Part shown: piece by piece, positions 51,373 to 60,607 of the stretch | How the letters are laid out: each line of letters opens with the position of its first letter | How positions within the stretch are numbered: position 1 is the stretch's first letter | NCBI RefSeq assembly: GCF_900142475.1 | Contig: NZ_FRAY01000004.1 | Span: 372,001 to 436,000, forward strand | Length of the DNA: 64,000 nucleotides | From: Fibrobacter sp. UWH4 | GTDB lineage: Bacteria > Fibrobacterota > Fibrobacteria > Fibrobacterales > Fibrobacteraceae | Reading direction: 5' to 3' | Notes under the pieces: generated by a model | Database searches by the model: none | What the model was told of the DNA's origin: nothing | What the model saw: only the letters and a program-made list of their open reading frames with translations | Program-made: the position numbers and the translations under genes

Positions 51373-51912
51373 ATGGCTCTTCTCGAAATTAAGACCTACG
51401 GCGATCCGGTGCTCCGCAAGAAGTGCGAGCCGGTGACCGAGATTACCCCCGAACTGCGCCAGCTCGCCAAGGACATGCTCGAAACCATGTACGACGCCCC
51501 GGGATGTGGTCTTGCCGCTCCGCAAATTGGCAAGAACATCCGCCTGGTCGTCATTGACACAGCCGTTCCCGGCGAAGAGGAACCGCGCCCCTACATCATG
51601 TTCAACCCTGAATGGGAAGCAGAACCCGATGCGAAGCCGGTCCCTTATGACGAAGGATGTCTTTCGGTACCGGACATTTTCTGCAACGTGATTCGCCCTG
51701 ACAAGGTGTGCGTGCGTTTCTTCGATATCAACGGGGAACCGCAGGAACTGCATGACTGCGATGGACTCTTTGGCCGTTGCATTCAGCACGAGACGGACCA
51801 TCTGAACGGCGACCTGTTTGTCGACAAGATTTCGACAGCCGACCGCACCATGAACCAGTCCAAGCTGCGCAAAATGGCCAAGGAAACGCAGGCGAAGTTG
51901 AAGAAGCATTAA
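51373..51912 (+). CDS. def: Peptide deformylase
   Basis: Removes the N-formyl group from nascent proteins. 179 residues. All three motifs are present: GCGLAAPQIG (about 45-54), EGCLSVP (about 95-101, Cys ligand) and QHETDHLNG (about 137-145, HExxH). GGAG precedes the ATG. yajC lies just upstream and is likely co-transcribed. Confidence 0.97.
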   Translation: MALLEIKTYGDPVLRKKCEPVTEITPELRQLAKDMLETMYDAPGCGLAAPQIGKNIRLVVIDTAVPGEEEPRPYIMFNPEWEAEPDAKPVPYDEGCLSVPDIFCNVIRPDKVCVRFFDINGEPQELHDCDGLFGRCIQHETDHLNGDLFVDKISTADRTMNQSKLRKMAKETQAKLKKH

Positions 51913-51945
51913 TTCTGAATTCGGAGTTCGGATTTCGGAATCATT
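51911..51945. repeat. Heptamer repeat, family B, single arm
   Basis: AATTCTG-AATTCGG-AGTTCGG-ATTTCGG-AATCATT between def and the SpoIID gene, reading out of the def stop codon. Confidence 0.75.
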
Positions 51946-51981
51946 CTTCAGTAGTCAAGTCGAATGTTCAAAAGGGAAAAA

Positions 51982-53370
51982 ATGGATTGTAAGAAGCATA
52001 ACCTAGCTGCATTTATGCTAGAAACTATGCGACAAAGCAATCCTTTTTTCTTTTTCCCTATTCTTGTTTTCTGCGCTTCGTTTGCATTCGCAGACGATGG
52101 TTTTGACTTGCCCGACGATGTGCAGAAAGCGGAAGTCCCTGCAAGCGTTGAAGACATCGCTGATGTTCCCGTCAATTTCGCACCGATTGAAGCGACGACA
52201 ACAGGAACAGCCGATTTGTCCGTCAAAACAACGGCGGCAACATTCAAGGAGCACCCGATTCCCGATGAACTGAACCGTCCGCTCCGCGTAGGGATTTTCA
52301 CGGGAGTCAGGGAACTTTACTTTAAGTACCAGGGCGAAACTGTCCATGTCACCGCATCCAGGAACAAGGTCAAGTTCGAAGCCGGGGGAAATTCCACCGA
52401 GGATATTTCACGGGAATTCAATAGCGATGAAGGCGGATGCCTCGCCGTCGCGCCAGACACCAAGACTCTCGGCAAGGCGTGTTACCCCGGAAGCATCCTG
52501 TTCCGCAACACGAACGGCAAGCTGGATGCCATCAATTCGGTCGATGTCGAAGACTACTTGCGCGGAGTCGTACCTTACGAAATCGGGAAACTGGACAGCA
52601 GCCGTATCGAAGCCCTGAAAGCACAGGCCGTGGCCGCGCGCACCTACGCCTACAAGCATTTCAACAGCCGTGAATCCGTAGGCTTTGACGTATACGCAGA
52701 CACTAAAGATCAAGTATACAAGGGCCTCGAATCGGCAACACCGCTGACCGATGCAGCCGTCAAGGCAACCGCAGGCGTTGTCATGACTTATGGCGGAGAA
52801 TTCATTATCGCCTACTATCATTCCACCTGCGGGGGCATTACCGAGACGCTCGCCACCTGGAATCGCACCGATCTCCCTTATTTAAAATCAGTCCCAGACA
52901 GGCGCCCCAACGGAAAGCCCTGGTGCGACGAATCCAGCTACACCAAGTGGGAGCGCCACTTTGCGGACAAGGAAATCGTCAAGCTTTTCAAGGCAAACGT
53001 CACCGAAGCCAAGGCGACCTTCAGCAGTGCAAACGGAAAGGATTTCAAGAAAATCAAGTCCATCAAGATCAAGGACAAGTTAAAAAGCGGGCGCATCATG
53101 ACGCTCCGCGTCGAAACGGACAAGGGGCATTTCGACGTATTGACCGACCGAACGCGCTGGCTATTCAAAAAAGCCGGGACGATTCTCCCCTCTTCATTCT
53201 TTACCGTGAAAAAGGAAGGCAAGGAATGGGTGCTGACAGGGACCGGATTCGGACACGGCGTGGGCATGTGCCAAATGGGCGTTCGTGCACGAGCGCAGGC
53301 CGGGCAAAGCTACCAGGAAATCCTGAGCCATTATTATCAGGGAATCACCCTGGAAAAATTCGATCGGTAA
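51982..53370 (+). CDS. SpoIID/LytB-domain peptidoglycan-active protein
   Basis: SpoIID is a lytic transglycosylase that acts on denuded glycan; in non-sporulators LytB-type homologues modify the septal wall. 462 residues from ATG 51982, which has AAGGGA about 6 bases upstream (an alternative ATG is 51964). A signal sequence is visible (SNPFFFFPILVFCASFAFA). VDVEDYLRGVVPYEIGKL (about 188-205), ALKAQAVAARTYAYKH (about 212-227), HSTCGGITE (about 280-288) and GTGFGHGVGMCQMGVRARA (about 423-441) are the family blocks. The methylthiotransferase gene follows 4 bases later. Confidence 0.92.
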   Translation: MDCKKHNLAAFMLETMRQSNPFFFFPILVFCASFAFADDGFDLPDDVQKAEVPASVEDIADVPVNFAPIEATTTGTADLSVKTTAATFKEHPIPDELNRPLRVGIFTGVRELYFKYQGETVHVTASRNKVKFEAGGNSTEDISREFNSDEGGCLAVAPDTKTLGKACYPGSILFRNTNGKLDAINSVDVEDYLRGVVPYEIGKLDSSRIEALKAQAVAARTYAYKHFNSRESVGFDVYADTKDQVYKGLESATPLTDAAVKATAGVVMTYGGEFIIAYYHSTCGGITETLATWNRTDLPYLKSVPDRRPNGKPWCDESSYTKWERHFADKEIVKLFKANVTEAKATFSSANGKDFKKIKSIKIKDKLKSGRIMTLRVETDKGHFDVLTDRTRWLFKKAGTILPSSFFTVKKEGKEWVLTGTGFGHGVGMCQMGVRARAQAGQSYQEILSHYYQGITLEKFDR

Positions 53371-53374
53371 GGCC

Positions 53375-54697
53375 GTGGATTATCCCAACGAAAAGCCGTT
53401 ACTCGTCGTGATTAGCCAAGGTTGCGCAGCCAACTTTGGCGACGGTGAAAAAATCGCCCGCATTTTTGCAAATGATTACCGCGTTGTCTTTGGGATGCCT
53501 AAAGAAGCTACTAACGGCGAAACAGAAAAGCCCGCGGCCTTCGTACTGAATGTATGCACAGTCAAGGGAAACGCAAGCGCGTTAAAGCTGCTGCGCGAAG
53601 CCATGAGCACGGCCCCAGAGGCAAAATTATTTGTTACGGGATGTGCGCCGAAAGATTTTCGAGAAGAAGTTACAAAGATTACAGATAAAGTAATGTATAC
53701 GAGTTTGAAGGAACTGCTAGCTAGTGATTGCCACGCCCCTCACGGGGCTCGCAATGACGCACAAGATTTTCGCGACCATCGCGGGGCTCGCAATGACATT
53801 CCGCTGCGAGAATCTCCGTTGGTAGGAATCGTCAACATCGAGGAAGGTTGCCTCGATGCCTGCGCCTACTGTTCCACGCGACTCGTAAAAGGCCGCCTGT
53901 ACAGCTACCCCGTCGCCGATATCGTGCAACAGGTCAAGAACCTCGTTGCAGACGGCTGCGTCGAAATCCAGCTGACAGGGCAAGACTGCGGCTGCTACGG
54001 GTTCGATACAGGAACAAACCTCGCCGAACTGGTGCAGCGAATTCTTGACGAAGTTCCTGGAGACTACAAGATGCGCCTAGGCATGGGCAACCCGCGTCAC
54101 ATGTTGCGTTACGCCGACTCCCTCCTGAAATGTTTCGACGACGAGCGCGTCTACAAGTTCATCCACCTGCCCGTCCAGAGCGGAAGCGAAGATATCCTCA
54201 AGGCGATGAACCGCAAGCATTCCGCCCAGGACTACATCGATCTCGCCGAAGCATTCAACAGGATTCCCCGATTCACGCTCAGCACCGACCTTATCGTCGG
54301 TTTTCCCGGCGAATCGGAGCGGGACTTTCTGGACACCTTGGCGCTCCTCGAAAAGACCCGCCCGACAGTCTGCAACATCACCCGTTTCGTGCCGCGCCCG
54401 AATACACCGGCCTACAACATGACCGGCGCCGTTCCCGACAGCATCAAGCACGAGCGTTCCGCCGCCCTTGCTGAAGCCTTCCAGCAGATTGCCGCCGAGA
54501 ACAATTCCCATTGGGTCGGCACCACCGAAACGGTTGTCATCGAAAAAAACGGCTACCGCAAGGGCACTTACATTGCCCGGAACGCCGCCTACCGCCCCGT
54601 CGCTATCACCAGCGAGGCGCCGCTACGGCCGGGCGAAAGGTTCACCGTCACGATAACCGCCGCAGAACCCTTCGCCCTTATCGGCGAAAGAATCTAA
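53375..54697 (+). CDS. Radical-SAM methylthiotransferase of the MtaB/CDKAL1 type, with a repeat-derived insert
   Basis: Adds a methylthio group to t6A37 of tRNA (family knowledge). 440 residues. The N-terminal MTTase domain has Cys in ISQGCAANFGD, LNVCTVKG and VTGCAPKDF. The radical-SAM CxxxCxxC is CLDACAYC. EIQLTGQDCGCYGFDTGTNL, MRLGMGNPRHML and RVYKFIHLPVQSGSEDIL match the archaeal/eukaryotic e-MtaB (CDKAL1) branch better than MiaB or RimO. A C-terminal TRAM domain is present. Residues about 118-141 are encoded by REP-like DNA (53726-53797) between the first two domains. The start is GTG. Confidence 0.85.
   Translation: MDYPNEKPLLVVISQGCAANFGDGEKIARIFANDYRVVFGMPKEATNGETEKPAAFVLNVCTVKGNASALKLLREAMSTAPEAKLFVTGCAPKDFREEVTKITDKVMYTSLKELLASDCHAPHGARNDAQDFRDHRGARNDIPLRESPLVGIVNIEEGCLDACAYCSTRLVKGRLYSYPVADIVQQVKNLVADGCVEIQLTGQDCGCYGFDTGTNLAELVQRILDEVPGDYKMRLGMGNPRHMLRYADSLLKCFDDERVYKFIHLPVQSGSEDILKAMNRKHSAQDYIDLAEAFNRIPRFTLSTDLIVGFPGESERDFLDTLALLEKTRPTVCNITRFVPRPNTPAYNMTGAVPDSIKHERSAALAEAFQQIAAENNSHWVGTTETVVIEKNGYRKGTYIARNAAYRPVAITSEAPLRPGERFTVTITAAEPFALIGERI
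53726..53797 (+). repeat. REP-like palindrome inserted in frame in the methylthiotransferase gene
   Basis: ATTGC-CAC-GCCCC-TCAC-GGGGC-TC-GCAAT forms a long stem (53727-53755). A second partial copy repeats CGGGGCTCGCAATGAC at 53782-53797. It is 24 codons long, keeps the frame, and gives the low-complexity repeat HGARND / HRGARND. Confidence 0.8.
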
Positions 54698-54733
54698 TTT
54701 TCTAACTTTATCCCCAAAATAAAGGGAAAAAAA

Positions 54734-56386
54734 ATGAAAAGTTCTAGAGATAACTGGGGTTCGAAACTTGGCGTTATCCTTGCAGTCGCAGGTTCCGCCG
54801 TCGGACTTGGCAACTTTTTGCGTTTTCCGGTACAGGCAGCCACAAACGGTGGCGGCGCATTCATTATTCCATACCTCATCGCCTTCCTGCTCCTGGGCAT
54901 TCCTCTTTCTTGGATGGAATGGACTCTTGGTCGCGCAGCCGGCAATAAGCACCACGGCACCGCTCCGGGTGGATTCCACTATATTCTGAACAAAAAGCCC
55001 TGGGCAAAGCACCTCGGTTCGCTCGGTCTTCTCCCGCCCCTGTTCATCAGCTTCTACTACATCTTTATCCAGTCCTGGATTCTGGCGTTTACCTACTACT
55101 CCGCCACGGGCAAACTGATGGAAGTCGTCGCCGGCGGTTACGAACCGATGAAGGAATTCTTCGGCAACTATATCATGCTGAACACCAAAGTCGGCCCTGT
55201 TCCTGCCGCTATCCTCTTCTTCTTGCTCACCTTCGCCTGCAACATGGGACTCCTGTCGTTCGGCGTGCGCAAGGGCATTGAACGCGTGAACAAGATTACC
55301 ATGCCGATTCTTTTGATCATGGGCATTATCCTCGTGGTGCGCGTGCTTACGATTACCGACATCGGTAAGGGTCTTGCCTTCGTGTGGAACCCGAACCTTT
55401 CCGAAATTCTTAACCCCGCCGTTTGGCTTGCCGCCTCCGGCCAGGTGTTCTTTACCATGAGCCTCGGTATGGGCATCGTCTTCTGCTACGCAAGCTACCT
55501 GAAGCCCAAGGAAGACCTGGTGCTTTCGTCTTTAACTGCGAGCGCCACCAACGGCTTTGCCGAAATCATTCTTGGTGGTACCATCGTGATTCCGATGGCC
55601 GTACTCATTGCCGGCAACAATATTGAAGAATGCGCGAAGCTCGGCACCTTCGGCCTCGGCTTCCAGACTATGCCGTTCGTGTTCGGCCAATTGCCCTTTG
55701 GCGGATTCTTCCAGACGCTTTGGTTCGCGATGCTCTTTATCGCGGGCGTCACTAGCGCTATTTCGATTATCCAGCCCCTGATCAGTTTCTGCGAAGACGA
55801 CCTGAAGTTTAGCCGCAAGGGCTCCATTACCGCCACCGGTACAGTGACCTTCTTGGGAGGCCTTGTGGGTATTTTCGGCCTTGCCGCAGGCGCAGTCGAT
55901 GAACTCGACTTTTGGGGCGGAAGCTTCTTGCTGGTGGTTCTCGGCACCATTCAGGCGTTCATTTTCTCGTTCGTACTCGGCCGCCGCAAATCCGACGTGA
56001 TTGGCGAAGACGGCAAGCCGGAATGCGAAGCTTTCGCCTTGATGAACGACGGCGCCGCATTGAAACTCCCCCGATTCTTTAGGCCGATCATTATGTACGT
56101 GTGCCCGATTTACCTGGCAATCGTGCTAGTCGCCTGGATCATTCACGACGGCATGGGCGTACTCCTGTTGAGTAACGTTCCGGCCGATGCCAAGGTCACA
56201 TTCCTCGGCAGCGAATTCTCACAGATTGGCTTTACCTGGGGCGTTCGCGGGTTCCTGCTCGCCCTCGTGGTGCTTTTGAACATTACCATCTACTACGCCT
56301 GGAAGGAGAACGGCCCGGCCAGAAAAGCCAGCATACCCCACAAGCAAAATATGTCTGTCGGCGATTCCGACAGCGAGGAGGCATAA
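54734..56386 (+). CDS. Neurotransmitter:sodium symporter family (NSS/SNF) amino-acid transporter
   Basis: Sodium-coupled importer of a small molecule, usually an amino acid. 550 residues with about 12 membrane segments. WGSKLGVILAVAGSAVGLGN (about 8-27) is the NSS opening, with the sodium and substrate loop GLGNFLRFP and NGGGAFIIPYL. The MetP-type bacterial members work with a tiny one-helix protein, and such a gene follows directly. AAGGGA precedes the ATG. Substrate unknown. Confidence 0.93.
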   Translation: MKSSRDNWGSKLGVILAVAGSAVGLGNFLRFPVQAATNGGGAFIIPYLIAFLLLGIPLSWMEWTLGRAAGNKHHGTAPGGFHYILNKKPWAKHLGSLGLLPPLFISFYYIFIQSWILAFTYYSATGKLMEVVAGGYEPMKEFFGNYIMLNTKVGPVPAAILFFLLTFACNMGLLSFGVRKGIERVNKITMPILLIMGIILVVRVLTITDIGKGLAFVWNPNLSEILNPAVWLAASGQVFFTMSLGMGIVFCYASYLKPKEDLVLSSLTASATNGFAEIILGGTIVIPMAVLIAGNNIEECAKLGTFGLGFQTMPFVFGQLPFGGFFQTLWFAMLFIAGVTSAISIIQPLISFCEDDLKFSRKGSITATGTVTFLGGLVGIFGLAAGAVDELDFWGGSFLLVVLGTIQAFIFSFVLGRRKSDVIGEDGKPECEAFALMNDGAALKLPRFFRPIIMYVCPIYLAIVLVAWIIHDGMGVLLLSNVPADAKVTFLGSEFSQIGFTWGVRGFLLALVVLLNITIYYAWKENGPARKASIPHKQNMSVGDSDSEEA

Positions 56387-56387
56387 T

Positions 56388-56489
56388 ATGGAATTTTCTA
56401 CTAGCGGCCTGATTTTTATGGTCCTTTCGTGGGCAGGTATTATCGGGATGTGCACCTTCTGCTTTTACAAGGTGTTCAAGAAGAAATAG
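56388..56489 (+). CDS. MetS-like small subunit of an NSS transporter (33 residues)
   Basis: Too short for usual gene calls but well supported: 33 codons beginning 1 base after the transporter stop, with GGAGG 8 bases upstream. The product is one membrane helix (GLIFMVLSWAGIIGMCTFCF) with a KVFKKK basic tail, as in MetS, the small partner of the methionine transporter MetP in Corynebacterium. It is expected to stabilise or activate the 550-residue transporter. Confidence 0.8.
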   Translation: MEFSTSGLIFMVLSWAGIIGMCTFCFYKVFKKK

Positions 56490-56490
56490 T

Positions 56491-56586
56491 TATGAATTCG
56501 GATTTCGGAATTCGGAATTATTTGTAATCGCGACTTCGCCGCCAAATTTTCTCATTCTGAACTCTGAATTCTGAAATCTGAACTAA
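56491..56586. repeat. Heptamer repeat, family B, two facing arms
   Basis: Left arm GAATTCGGATTTCGGAATTCGG-AATTA, core TTGTAATCGCGACTTCGCCG, right arm TTCTGAACTCTGAATTCTGAAATCTGAAC. It lies between metS and the fused acyltransferase gene. Confidence 0.8.
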
Positions 56587-56597
56587 TTTGAGGATTT

Positions 56598-59500
56598 ATG
56601 AAACTGACCAAGTACCAGAGTTCCATTGCGTACCTGATTTTTGTTTTCTGTAGCATTTTTGTGCAGATGGGCCTGTTCGTCCATTTCCAGAGATGGCTGT
56701 CCATCTCGTTCGAGGGGCCCGCCTTCTGGTGGCGCAGCATGCTTTTACAATTTGCCATTTTTGCACCGAGCATCTTTATGCTCCCGGCAGCCAGCTATTT
56801 TGCAGGCCGATTCCACAAGGGTCGCGTCATGGCATGGTCTTCGGTGGGAATGCTTGCCTCCGTGATTGCCGTCGTGGTCTGTTACGTGGCGGGCGCCGAA
56901 TGGGTCGCCTACGGTCTCCTCGGGCTGTACGGAATATTCCTTGCCGTGCACAGCCCGGCCAAGCTCGGCATCATGAAAGAGATGGTCGAAAGCGAAGACC
57001 TCGTGAAGGTGAACTCCTGGTACATGGCGCTTTCTGTTCTCGGTACTGCTGCAGCGGCTTTCTTCGCCATGGGACTTTCTGGCAGGCCTGATTCGCCCAT
57101 CAGTATCGACCTTACGCTTTGGATTTATCTCGGCTTAAGTGTCGTGACAACGATTGCTGGCTTTTGCATCAAGGTCGGCGAAAGGCACGACAACCTCAAG
57201 ATGCGTTCCCCCATGCGAAATTTCTCGGCCACCTGGAGCCACCCGATTGTACGTCTATCGATTCTTGGTCTTGCCGCCTTTTGGGGCGTGACGCAGATTT
57301 TCTTGATTTTGATTCAAGACTTGGCGAATATGCTGAACACAGCCGTGATTCCGATTTCCATGTTCATCGTGACCGCCGGCTATGTGGTTGGAGCATTCTC
57401 TGCCAGTTGGGCTTCCAAGGGCTTTGTCGAAACAGGCCTGATCCCGTTTGCAGCAGTAGCCTCCGCTATTACCATGTTTGCACTCCCGTTCGTACATAAC
57501 GCCTGGTTGCAGGCGATCCTTTACGGCATTATCGGTTGGAGCGCCGGCTGCGCCTTCGTGATTTTGCGTACGGTCATTCAAAGCTACACCCGCCCCGATA
57601 CAGCAGGCCGCATTCACGCAGTGGCAAACTGCATTCAGATGGCTGCACTCGTGCTGATTATGGGCGGTCAAACATTGCTCCTCATCTTTACGCCGATTAC
57701 GCTCGATTACTGCTTTATGATTTTAGCGGTAATTCTTGCACTTTGCTTTATTGCAACCCTCAAGAACAACCCGATGGCCCTTTTGCGAGCGGCACTCCGC
57801 TTTGCGTTCGCCTTCGTATTCCATTACCGAGTCAAGGTGATGGGCGTACAGAACATCCCCGAAAACGGTCCGGTCCTTCTCGTGGGTCCGCATTTCAGCT
57901 TTATTGACTGGGCGGTCCTCCAGATCGCATCTCCCAGGCCACTCCGCATCGCAAGCAACCGCAACACATTCGCCGACTGGTACCAGCGCTGGTTCTTCCA
58001 CGGGAACTTCCTGATTAGCATTAACCGCCGCGACCCGGCCCCTGCCATGGAAGAAATCCACAAGGCGCTCCTGAACGGAGAAGCGGTCGTCATCTTCCCC
58101 GAAGGCGAAGTATCGAAAACTCCGTTCGTCTCGACATTCTCTCTCGATTACAGCAAGGCCATCGAAGGCACCGAAGCGCAGATCGTTCCGTTCTATATTC
58201 AGGGACTCTGGGGCAGCCGCTATAGCCATGCCTCGGAATGCGTGAACCGCCCCCAGTCCTTCAACCGCATCATCAGTGTCGGTTTTTCGAAACCGCTCCC
58301 GGCGAACGCCTCCGAAAAAGACATCCGCCGCGACCTGGAACTTCTGGACACCGACATCTGGAACGCCGCCATAAACTACTCCGAAACCATCGTTCCGCTT
58401 TGGTTCAAGGCCATGCGCAAGCGCCGTTCCCGCGTGATGCTTATTGACCCCGCCGGCAACCACGTCAACGGCTACGACATGATTCGCCTGTGCCACTATT
58501 TCGGCAAGGTCATCAAGTCTGTCGCCAAGGGTGACCGCAACGTAGGCTTTATGCTCCCGACCAGCCGCGACGCCGCCCTCGGCATTATGTCGATTCTCGG
58601 CACCGGCAAGACGTCCGTGAACCTGAACTACTCTGCGCCGGTCGATACGATTCTCGGCTGCATCGAAAAGGCCGACCTTTCTACCGTAGTGACGACGCAC
58701 GCCTTCTTCGACAAGCTCTGCGGAAAGAACGTCGCCTTCGGACAAATCGCCGGTAAATGCCAGATGATTTACCTGGACGAAGAAGAAGCGAAAATGTCGA
58801 CGATATGTCGCCTTGTTTCGACCTTTATCATCCACATCTGCCCGGGAGCGATTTTACGCCGTCTGTGGTTTACCGCAGCCGACCTGAACGACGACGCCGT
58901 CATCCTGTTCAGTTCGGGTTCCGAAGGCACCCCGAAGGGTGTCGAACTCACGCACAAGAACGTGATCGCGAACGCCCAGCAGGGTGACCACATTATCAAG
59001 CTTCGCCGCACCGATGTCATGACAGCCCTTCTCCCGCTGTTCCATTCGTTCGGCTTCACCATGACTTATATGATGCCACTTCTGGACGGAGTCCCGATGG
59101 TTCTCTGCCCCGACCCGACGGACATCAAGACGCTCGCCCGCGTGTGTGCCCAGTACAAGACGACCATCATGATGGGCACGCCGACCTTCCTCCGAGCCAT
59201 CGCTATCAACCGCTGGGTTCATCCGATGTGCCTGGATTCGTTGCGCTACATTATCGCCGGCGCCGAAAAGCTCCGCCCCGAAATGCGAGAAACCTTCAAG
59301 CTCAAGTTCGGCAAGGATGTCTACGAAGGTTACGGATGCACCGAACTCACGCCGCTCGCTACGCTCAACGCCCCGAACGTACTCCTTGACGACTTCCTCA
59401 CCATGGAAAAATGCTCCGACAACTCGAGCATCGGCATGTCCGTACCGGGTTCCGTCTGCGCCATCATCGATCCGGAAACCAACGAATTCCTGCCGCAGGG

Positions 59501-59990
59501 TGAAGAAGGCATGCTGGTCGTGACCGGTCCGCAGGTCATGAAGGGCTACCTCAAGGACAAAGAAAAAACAGACAGCGTCATCCTGGAAGTCAACGGACGC
59601 CGCTGGTACAAGACCGGCGACAAGTGCACCATCACCCCGGATGGGTTCGTACAAATCCTCGGACGTTACAGCCGCTTTGCCAAGCTCGGTGGCGAAATGA
59701 TTTCACTCACCGCCGTAGAACTCCGCATCGCCGAATCCGGCATCATGGAAGACCACGAATTCGCCGTGACGGCCGTTCCGGATTCTGCCAAGGGCGAAAA
59801 AATCGTGCTCCTGGTCAAGGAGGGTAACGCCGAAGAAATATCCCGCAAACTCCGCAAATCGGGCATTCCGCCGCTTATGCAGCCGGGCGCCGTCTTCAGT
59901 GTCGATCAGATTCCGAAGCTCGGGAGCGGCAAATGGGACTTCAACGGGATGAAAAAACTCGCTTTGGAACTGGTAGACGAGAAAAAATAA
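56598..59990 (+). CDS. LplT-PlsC-acyl-ACP synthetase fusion (lysophospholipid recycling)
   Basis: 1130 residues combining three E. coli activities. Residues 1-395 are an MFS flippase like LplT. About 400-590 is a PlsC-type acyltransferase with HFSFID (HX4D, about 431-436) and FPEGEVSKT. About 600-1130 is an AMP-forming ligase with LFSSGSEGTPKGVELTH (about 771-787), GTPTFLRA and YKTGDKC. Lysophosphatidylethanolamine would be flipped in, re-acylated and supplied with acyl-ACP by one protein. In E. coli lplT and aas are two adjacent genes. GAGG lies 6 bases before the ATG. Confidence 0.92.
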   Translation: MKLTKYQSSIAYLIFVFCSIFVQMGLFVHFQRWLSISFEGPAFWWRSMLLQFAIFAPSIFMLPAASYFAGRFHKGRVMAWSSVGMLASVIAVVVCYVAGAEWVAYGLLGLYGIFLAVHSPAKLGIMKEMVESEDLVKVNSWYMALSVLGTAAAAFFAMGLSGRPDSPISIDLTLWIYLGLSVVTTIAGFCIKVGERHDNLKMRSPMRNFSATWSHPIVRLSILGLAAFWGVTQIFLILIQDLANMLNTAVIPISMFIVTAGYVVGAFSASWASKGFVETGLIPFAAVASAITMFALPFVHNAWLQAILYGIIGWSAGCAFVILRTVIQSYTRPDTAGRIHAVANCIQMAALVLIMGGQTLLLIFTPITLDYCFMILAVILALCFIATLKNNPMALLRAALRFAFAFVFHYRVKVMGVQNIPENGPVLLVGPHFSFIDWAVLQIASPRPLRIASNRNTFADWYQRWFFHGNFLISINRRDPAPAMEEIHKALLNGEAVVIFPEGEVSKTPFVSTFSLDYSKAIEGTEAQIVPFYIQGLWGSRYSHASECVNRPQSFNRIISVGFSKPLPANASEKDIRRDLELLDTDIWNAAINYSETIVPLWFKAMRKRRSRVMLIDPAGNHVNGYDMIRLCHYFGKVIKSVAKGDRNVGFMLPTSRDAALGIMSILGTGKTSVNLNYSAPVDTILGCIEKADLSTVVTTHAFFDKLCGKNVAFGQIAGKCQMIYLDEEEAKMSTICRLVSTFIIHICPGAILRRLWFTAADLNDDAVILFSSGSEGTPKGVELTHKNVIANAQQGDHIIKLRRTDVMTALLPLFHSFGFTMTYMMPLLDGVPMVLCPDPTDIKTLARVCAQYKTTIMMGTPTFLRAIAINRWVHPMCLDSLRYIIAGAEKLRPEMRETFKLKFGKDVYEGYGCTELTPLATLNAPNVLLDDFLTMEKCSDNSSIGMSVPGSVCAIIDPETNEFLPQGEEGMLVVTGPQVMKGYLKDKEKTDSVILEVNGRRWYKTGDKCTITPDGFVQILGRYSRFAKLGGEMISLTAVELRIAESGIMEDHEFAVTAVPDSAKGEKIVLLVKEGNAEEISRKLRKSGIPPLMQPGAVFSVDQIPKLGSGKWDFNGMKKLALELVDEKK

Positions 59991-60051
59991 CCCTTCTATG
60001 CTAAAATATTGTATATTAAGTTGTATAGGAGCAGAATAAAAAGGAGTCTAA

Positions 60052-60558
60052 ATGGATCAAATCGTCAAGAAAGTTCAAGAACTGGGGCTAACGCTCCCCC
60101 AATGTCCGGCACCGCTTGCCGCATACGTCCCGGCCACCCGCAACGGCGACACGATTTTTGTCTCGGGTCAGCTTCCATCGGTCAACGGGGATTTTTCGGC
60201 ATTCTGTGGATCGGTCCCGAAAGATATTTCTGTTGAAAAGGCCGCCGAAGGCGCCGCCATCTGCCTCATGAACAACGTGGCAGCCGCCCTTACCCTGCTC
60301 GAAGAAGACGAAACGCTTCGACTCGTGCAGATGCAGGGCTTTGTGCAATCCGCCGAAGGTTTCCATGAACAGCCCGCGGTACTGAACGGAGCAAGCGAAC
60401 TGGCCGTTAAGATTTTCGGCGAAAACGGTAAACACGCCCGAACCGCCGTCGGAGTAAGCGCGCTTCCCAAGAATGTCGCAGTCGAAATCAGCTGCACCTT
60501 CCAGGTCATCAAGGCCGAAGCCAAGTTCACCGGCCGCTACGGATGGATCGAAGGATAA
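60052..60558 (+). CDS. RidA/YjgF/UK114 family protein
   Basis: 168 residues, the longer YjgF subfamily (about 150-155). GDTIFVSGQLPSVNGDF (about 31-47), MNNVAAAL, MQGFVQSAEGFHEQPAVLNGASE (about 94-115) and ALPKNVAVEISCTFQV (about 138-153) are the family strands. RidA proteins deaminate reactive enamines/imines; the key Arg (usually R105, in RxxxxV..LP) appears as RTAVGVSALPKN. AAGGAG precedes the ATG; a terminator follows. Confidence 0.9.
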   Translation: MDQIVKKVQELGLTLPQCPAPLAAYVPATRNGDTIFVSGQLPSVNGDFSAFCGSVPKDISVEKAAEGAAICLMNNVAAALTLLEEDETLRLVQMQGFVQSAEGFHEQPAVLNGASELAVKIFGENGKHARTAVGVSALPKNVAVEISCTFQVIKAEAKFTGRYGWIEG

Positions 60559-60581
60559 CCTCGATTAAATCTTATTATTAC

Positions 60582-60607
60582 GCCCGCTCAACAGAGCGGG
60601 CTTTTTT
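60582..60607 (+). terminator. Terminator of the RidA-family gene
   Basis: 8-bp stem GCCCGCTC/GAGCGGGC with loop AACA, then six T. It touches the stop codon of the convergent HD gene. Confidence 0.93.
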
